The notes below the pieces were generated by a model. The model worked only from the letters and a program-made list of their open reading frames with translations. It was not told the origin of the DNA and made no database searches. This document shows, in pieces, positions 36,508-39,573 of a stretch of DNA of 39,573 nucleotides (its first letter is position 1; each line of letters opens with the position of its first letter). The stretch comes from Flammeovirga sp. EKP202. Lineage in GTDB: Bacteria; Bacteroidota; Bacteroidia; Cytophagales; Flammeovirgaceae. The stretch lies in assembly GCF_014534745.1 (NCBI RefSeq), contig NZ_JACVVP010000063.1, positions 1 to 39,573 on the forward strand. The letters run 5' to 3'. Position numbers and translations under genes: made by a program.

Positions 36508-38697
36508 ATGAAGTTGACTAAACTAAAAGTCAAGCAGCGTGATATCACTGATTGTGGAGCTGCTTGCCTCCTCTCTATTTCTAGATACTACGGAGCAGAC
36601 TACTCCGTGGCTAAAATTCGACAACTTGCATCCACTGATCAAAAGGGAACAAATTTATTAGGACTAATTGAAGCCGCTAAAGCTTTAGGGTTTGACGCTA
36701 AGGGAGTGAGAGGTGATATTAAAGCACTACCAGAGGCAACATGTCCTTCTATTGCTCATGTAGTATTAGATAATGGTTTGCATCACTTTCTTGTCATTAT
36801 TCAAGTCACGTCCAGTAAAGTAGTAGTAATGGACCCAGGCGACGGGCAATATCATGATTACTCTTTAGATAGCTTCTCAAAATTGTGGTCAGGTGTATTA
36901 ATATTAATAACTCCTTCTATTTCATTTGAAAAGAAAAATGAAACGATTTCAATAAGTAGTAGATTTTATGAATTGCTAAGCACACATAAAAGTGTGTTAT
37001 TTCAAGCTATAATAGGAGCTCTTGTCTTTACTATTTTAGGGCTGAGTACATCAATATATATTCAAAAAATTGTCGATTATGTTCTTGTAGATGGTAATCA
37101 TAACCTACTTTGGCTATTGAGTATTTTTATGGTCGTTATCTTATTATTTCAAACTATAATAGGTGTTCTTAAAAGCCAACTTGTTTTAAGAACAGGGCAA
37201 ATGATTGATGCACGTTTAATATTAGGTTACTATCAACACCTTATCAAATTACCACAACGTTTTTTCGATACTATGAGGGTGGGAGAGATAGTGTCTCGTA
37301 TTAATGATGCTGTAAAAATTAGAGCTTTTATCAATGATAGTGCGATCTCATTAGTGATTAATGTGTGCGTTCTGATCTTTTCATTTTCAGCAATGTTTAT
37401 CTATTCATGGAAACTTGCTTTGATTATGCTTTTAATACTTCCCATTTCAGGAGGAATCTATTGGTATGTGAACCATCGTAATAAAAAATACCAGAGGCAA
37501 TTGATGGAAAGTAGTGCAGAGCTAGAAGCTCAATTAGTGGAGTCCATAGATGCAATCCGCACGATTAAGAGATTGGGAATTGAAGATTTTTCAAACTTAA
37601 AAACAGAAGTTAGATTTGTAGACACGCTTAAAAACGTATTTAGTATTTCTCAAACCAATATCTTTTCTGAGAATAGTACTCACTTTGTCACAACCATTTT
37701 TACAGTTATTGTATTGGGAGTTGGAGCCAATTTCGTCTTATTAAAAGAATTAACACCAGGAGAATTACTTTCGTTTAATGCATTACTAAATTATCTAACA
37801 GGTCCTGTCGCTGCTTTAATTGGTATGAATGGCCAATGGCAAAATGCAAAAATTGCAGCAGATCGTTTATTCGAATTATTGGATTTAGACCATGAAATGT
37901 CAAACACGAATGAAGAACAAATAGAATTAACACCACAAAACATTGGGTCTATTCAACTGACAGATGTATCATTTAGATATGGTTCAAGAGTTGACGTATT
38001 CAAAGGCCTCAATCTTCAAATAACGAAAGGGAGATTAACTGCTATTGTTGGGGAAAGTGGTTCAGGAAAATCGACTTTAGCTTCATTACTTCAAAAAATA
38101 TATCTAATCCAGAAAGGACAGATTTTAATAGGAGATACTAATATTAATTATTTTTCAAAGCAATCTTTAAGAAAAGCCATAGGTGTAGTACCACAGCAGA
38201 TAGAGCTATTTAAAGGGAATGTATTGGAAAATATAGCATTAGGTGAGTTAAAGCCTAATGTTGAACGAGTGATTGCCATCTGTAAAGAGCTCGGTATACT
38301 TTCATTTATAGAAAAATTACCCAATGGCTTTCAAACAGAGATCGGTGAAAAAGGAACCACTTTATCTGGTGGTCAACGTCAACGTTTGGCGATTGCACGT
38401 GCTTTATACAGAGAACCTGAAATATTGATTCTTGATGAACCAACCTCAGCCTTGGATAGTAAATCAGAACAATTTGTACAGGATGTGATCCAAAAATTGA
38501 TGTTAAAAGGGAAGACCGTTATCATTATTGCACATCGTCTTTCTACAATACAAAATGCTGATAAAATAATAGTGCTAGATAAAGGACAACTGATTGAAGA
38601 AGGAAAGCATTTTGAGTTAATGGCACAAAATGGAAAATATCAAGAATTATGGGAATCTCAAACTCCTAAAGAACTAAAGCAAATGCTATTATCATAA
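36508..38697 (+). CDS. C39-peptidase ABC exporter (bacteriocin-type)
   Basis: Peptidase-containing ABC transporter of 729 residues. It cuts the double-glycine leader from a peptide substrate and exports the rest with ATP. The N-terminal C39 domain (1-135) has catalytic Cys16 (DCGAAC), His93 (HHFLVI) and Asp109 (MDPG). Six membrane helices span about 155-440. The nucleotide-binding domain has Walker A GESGSGKST (515-523), signature LSGGQ (619-623) and Walker B with Asp643 and Glu644 (LILDEPTSALD). All key residues are present, so the protein should be active. It sits between the HlyD-like gene and the HTH/TolC pair. A substrate peptide is not found in the window. Confidence 0.94.
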   Translation: MKLTKLKVKQRDITDCGAACLLSISRYYGADYSVAKIRQLASTDQKGTNLLGLIEAAKALGFDAKGVRGDIKALPEATCPSIAHVVLDNGLHHFLVIIQVTSSKVVVMDPGDGQYHDYSLDSFSKLWSGVLILITPSISFEKKNETISISSRFYELLSTHKSVLFQAIIGALVFTILGLSTSIYIQKIVDYVLVDGNHNLLWLLSIFMVVILLFQTIIGVLKSQLVLRTGQMIDARLILGYYQHLIKLPQRFFDTMRVGEIVSRINDAVKIRAFINDSAISLVINVCVLIFSFSAMFIYSWKLALIMLLILPISGGIYWYVNHRNKKYQRQLMESSAELEAQLVESIDAIRTIKRLGIEDFSNLKTEVRFVDTLKNVFSISQTNIFSENSTHFVTTIFTVIVLGVGANFVLLKELTPGELLSFNALLNYLTGPVAALIGMNGQWQNAKIAADRLFELLDLDHEMSNTNEEQIELTPQNIGSIQLTDVSFRYGSRVDVFKGLNLQITKGRLTAIVGESGSGKSTLASLLQKIYLIQKGQILIGDTNINYFSKQSLRKAIGVVPQQIELFKGNVLENIALGELKPNVERVIAICKELGILSFIEKLPNGFQTEIGEKGTTLSGGQRQRLAIARALYREPEILILDEPTSALDSKSEQFVQDVIQKLMLKGKTVIIIAHRLSTIQNADKIIVLDKGQLIEEGKHFELMAQNGKYQELWESQTPKELKQMLLS

Positions 38698-38717
38698 AAA
38701 TAATTTCACAACCAGTT

Positions 38718-38981
38718 ATGCTACTACAAAAACAACTAGAACGAATTGAGAGGATTGATTATTTAATTCGAAAAAGAGGTACAGGAACTCCAATTGAGTT
38801 AGCTGAAAAACTAGAGATAACAGACCGAACACTTCGCACTTTATTAACTCAAATGAGGGAAATGGGTGCGGAAATCTATTACGATCATCACCGAATGAGT
38901 TATGTCTACAAAAAGCAGTATTGTTTCTTTTTTGGATTTATTCATGAAGATGCTGTTAAAACCATTAAACAGATTAGCTAA
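38718..38981 (+). CDS. Small HTH domain protein
   Basis: Protein of 87 residues with a winged-helix-type HTH (about 10-60): IDYLIRKRGTGTPIELAEK, then LEITDRTLRTLLTQMREMG, like the HTH_11/DeoR N-terminal domain. The tail is basic and aromatic (YVYKKQYCFFFGF). It starts 20 bases after the exporter stop, and its own stop lies one base before the ATG of the TolC-like gene, so it is within the operon. It probably regulates this locus, but no operator is identified. Confidence 0.72.
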   Translation: MLLQKQLERIERIDYLIRKRGTGTPIELAEKLEITDRTLRTLLTQMREMGAEIYYDHHRMSYVYKKQYCFFFGFIHEDAVKTIKQIS

Positions 38982-38982
38982 T

Positions 38983-39510
38983 ATGAAAAAGTTATTTTCA
39001 ATGCTAATAATGAGTACTTTCTCTTTTTCATTATTAGGACAATCCTATCAGTCTTTGACTTTATCAAATGCCATAGCAAAGACACTTCAAAACAACTATG
39101 ATATAAAAATTGATCAGCAAGAGGTTTCTGATGCAAAACAGAAAAATACTTGGGGGAATGCTGGAAAACTTCCTCAAATCAATTTATCTAATAATAATAG
39201 GGGGACAGTTCAAGTCAATCAACCTGCTTCTCCTTTCTCTTTGGAAGGGCAAAATGATAACATACAATTAGACGTCGGTATTGACCTTCAATGGACTCTA
39301 TTCAACGGTCAAAGGGTAAGGTTTCGTAAGGAACAACTAGATAATGAAGAGCAGCTTGCTTTATTAAGACATCAATTGATCATGGAGAACAAAGTGGAAG
39401 AAGTAATTTTTCAATATTACAAGGTTTTATTAGAGCAAGAAAAACTAAATGTGCTAATAAAGATTCAGCAAAATGCAGAACATAGAATTCAAAGAATAGA
39501 AGTCATTTAA
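38983..39510 (+). pseudogene. Truncated TolC-family outer-membrane protein
   Basis: The 175-codon frame starts with a signal peptide (1-20, ending SLLGQ) and the TolC/OEP beginning (LTLSNAIAKTLQNNYDIKI). It includes the strand segment DVGIDLQWTLFNGQR and a helix up to IQQNAEHRIQRIEVI, then TAA. Family members have about 420-480 residues with two repeats; here less than half of the first repeat pair is present. No frame change continues the match in the next 60 bases. An insertion or deletion close to 39500 is likely, but the window ends too soon to say which. A channel lacking half its helices should not work alone. Confidence 0.75.
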
Positions 39511-39573
39511 AAATTAAAGTTAACTTTTAATCGGTTTCTCAAAAACATACTCATAAATGCTATGTAGTGTGAT
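39511..39573. other. Sequence after the broken TolC gene; possible junction
   Basis: A perfect 12-bp palindrome AAAGTTAACTTT (39516-39527) and the block TTTCTCAAAAAC (39535-39546) lie just past the stop codon. The same 12-mer occurs at 36460-36471, after the HlyD stop. No gene is seen before the window edge. Confidence 0.35.

Noticed and set aside
38902-38982. 27-residue upstream extension of the TolC-like protein
   Set aside because: It overlaps the HTH gene in another frame and precedes a clear signal peptide starting at 38983.
1-39573. tRNA, rRNA or CRISPR features
   Set aside because: No cloverleaf-like sequence, rRNA segment or regularly spaced direct repeat was recognised by eye; a tRNA covariance scan would be needed to exclude them formally.

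Overview
The window reads as a chromosomal segment of a low-GC Bacteroidota bacterium, most likely a marine Cytophagales/Flammeovirgaceae member. That placement is inferred from the mix of families: a DPP7-type S46 peptidase, PafA-type alkaline phosphatase, DUF2490 protein, a short RpoD of about 287 residues, OMP/Spy-like pairs, and promoter-like TTTG / TAnnTTTG elements. No rRNA, tRNA or CRISPR array was seen.

Layout. 1-8,700: a PafA-like phosphatase with a DUF2490 outer-membrane protein and a divergent AraC regulator; a uridine-kinase-like P-loop kinase; a periplasmic dipeptidyl-peptidase (DPP7 type); an exported TPR protein behind a perfect palindrome. 8,700-14,400: housekeeping block with rpoD, pnp, rpsO and an RsmF-like rRNA m5C methyltransferase, separated by clear hairpin terminators. 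14,400-20,250: NhaC antiporter, an HBM-like sensor with a GAF domain and no visible output domain, and dxs. 20,250-24,100: leuCDB operon and an orphan terminator. 24,200-27,700: a TonB-receptor-like outer-membrane barrel and a Spy/CpxP-like periplasmic protein, both with Arg/Gly-rich tails. 27,740-27,890: an elaborate nested inverted repeat resembling a REP/BIME unit. 27,950-32,050: a small membrane protein plus tandem SnoaL-like protein with an AraC regulator, then a TPR/transmembrane/HTH regulator.

32,100-39,573 looks accessory: a C5-cytosine DNA methyltransferase without a recognisable restriction enzyme, two overlapping genes for a membrane protein and a DUF922-like HExxH putative metalloprotease, a decayed second copy of the methyltransferase 3' end, and a type I secretion operon (HlyD-like adaptor, C39-peptidase ABC exporter, small HTH protein, TolC-like protein). 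The TolC-like gene stops after 175 codons, well short of family length, close to the window edge.

Working together: pnp and rpsO are classic neighbours; leuC/D/B give the isomerase and dehydrogenase steps of leucine synthesis (leuA is not here); the C39 ABC protein, HlyD and TolC would form a trans-envelope exporter for double-glycine-leader peptides, but no substrate gene was found here. The most unusual items are the methyltransferase remnant that brackets a two-gene insert, the nested repeat, and the interrupted exporter operon.
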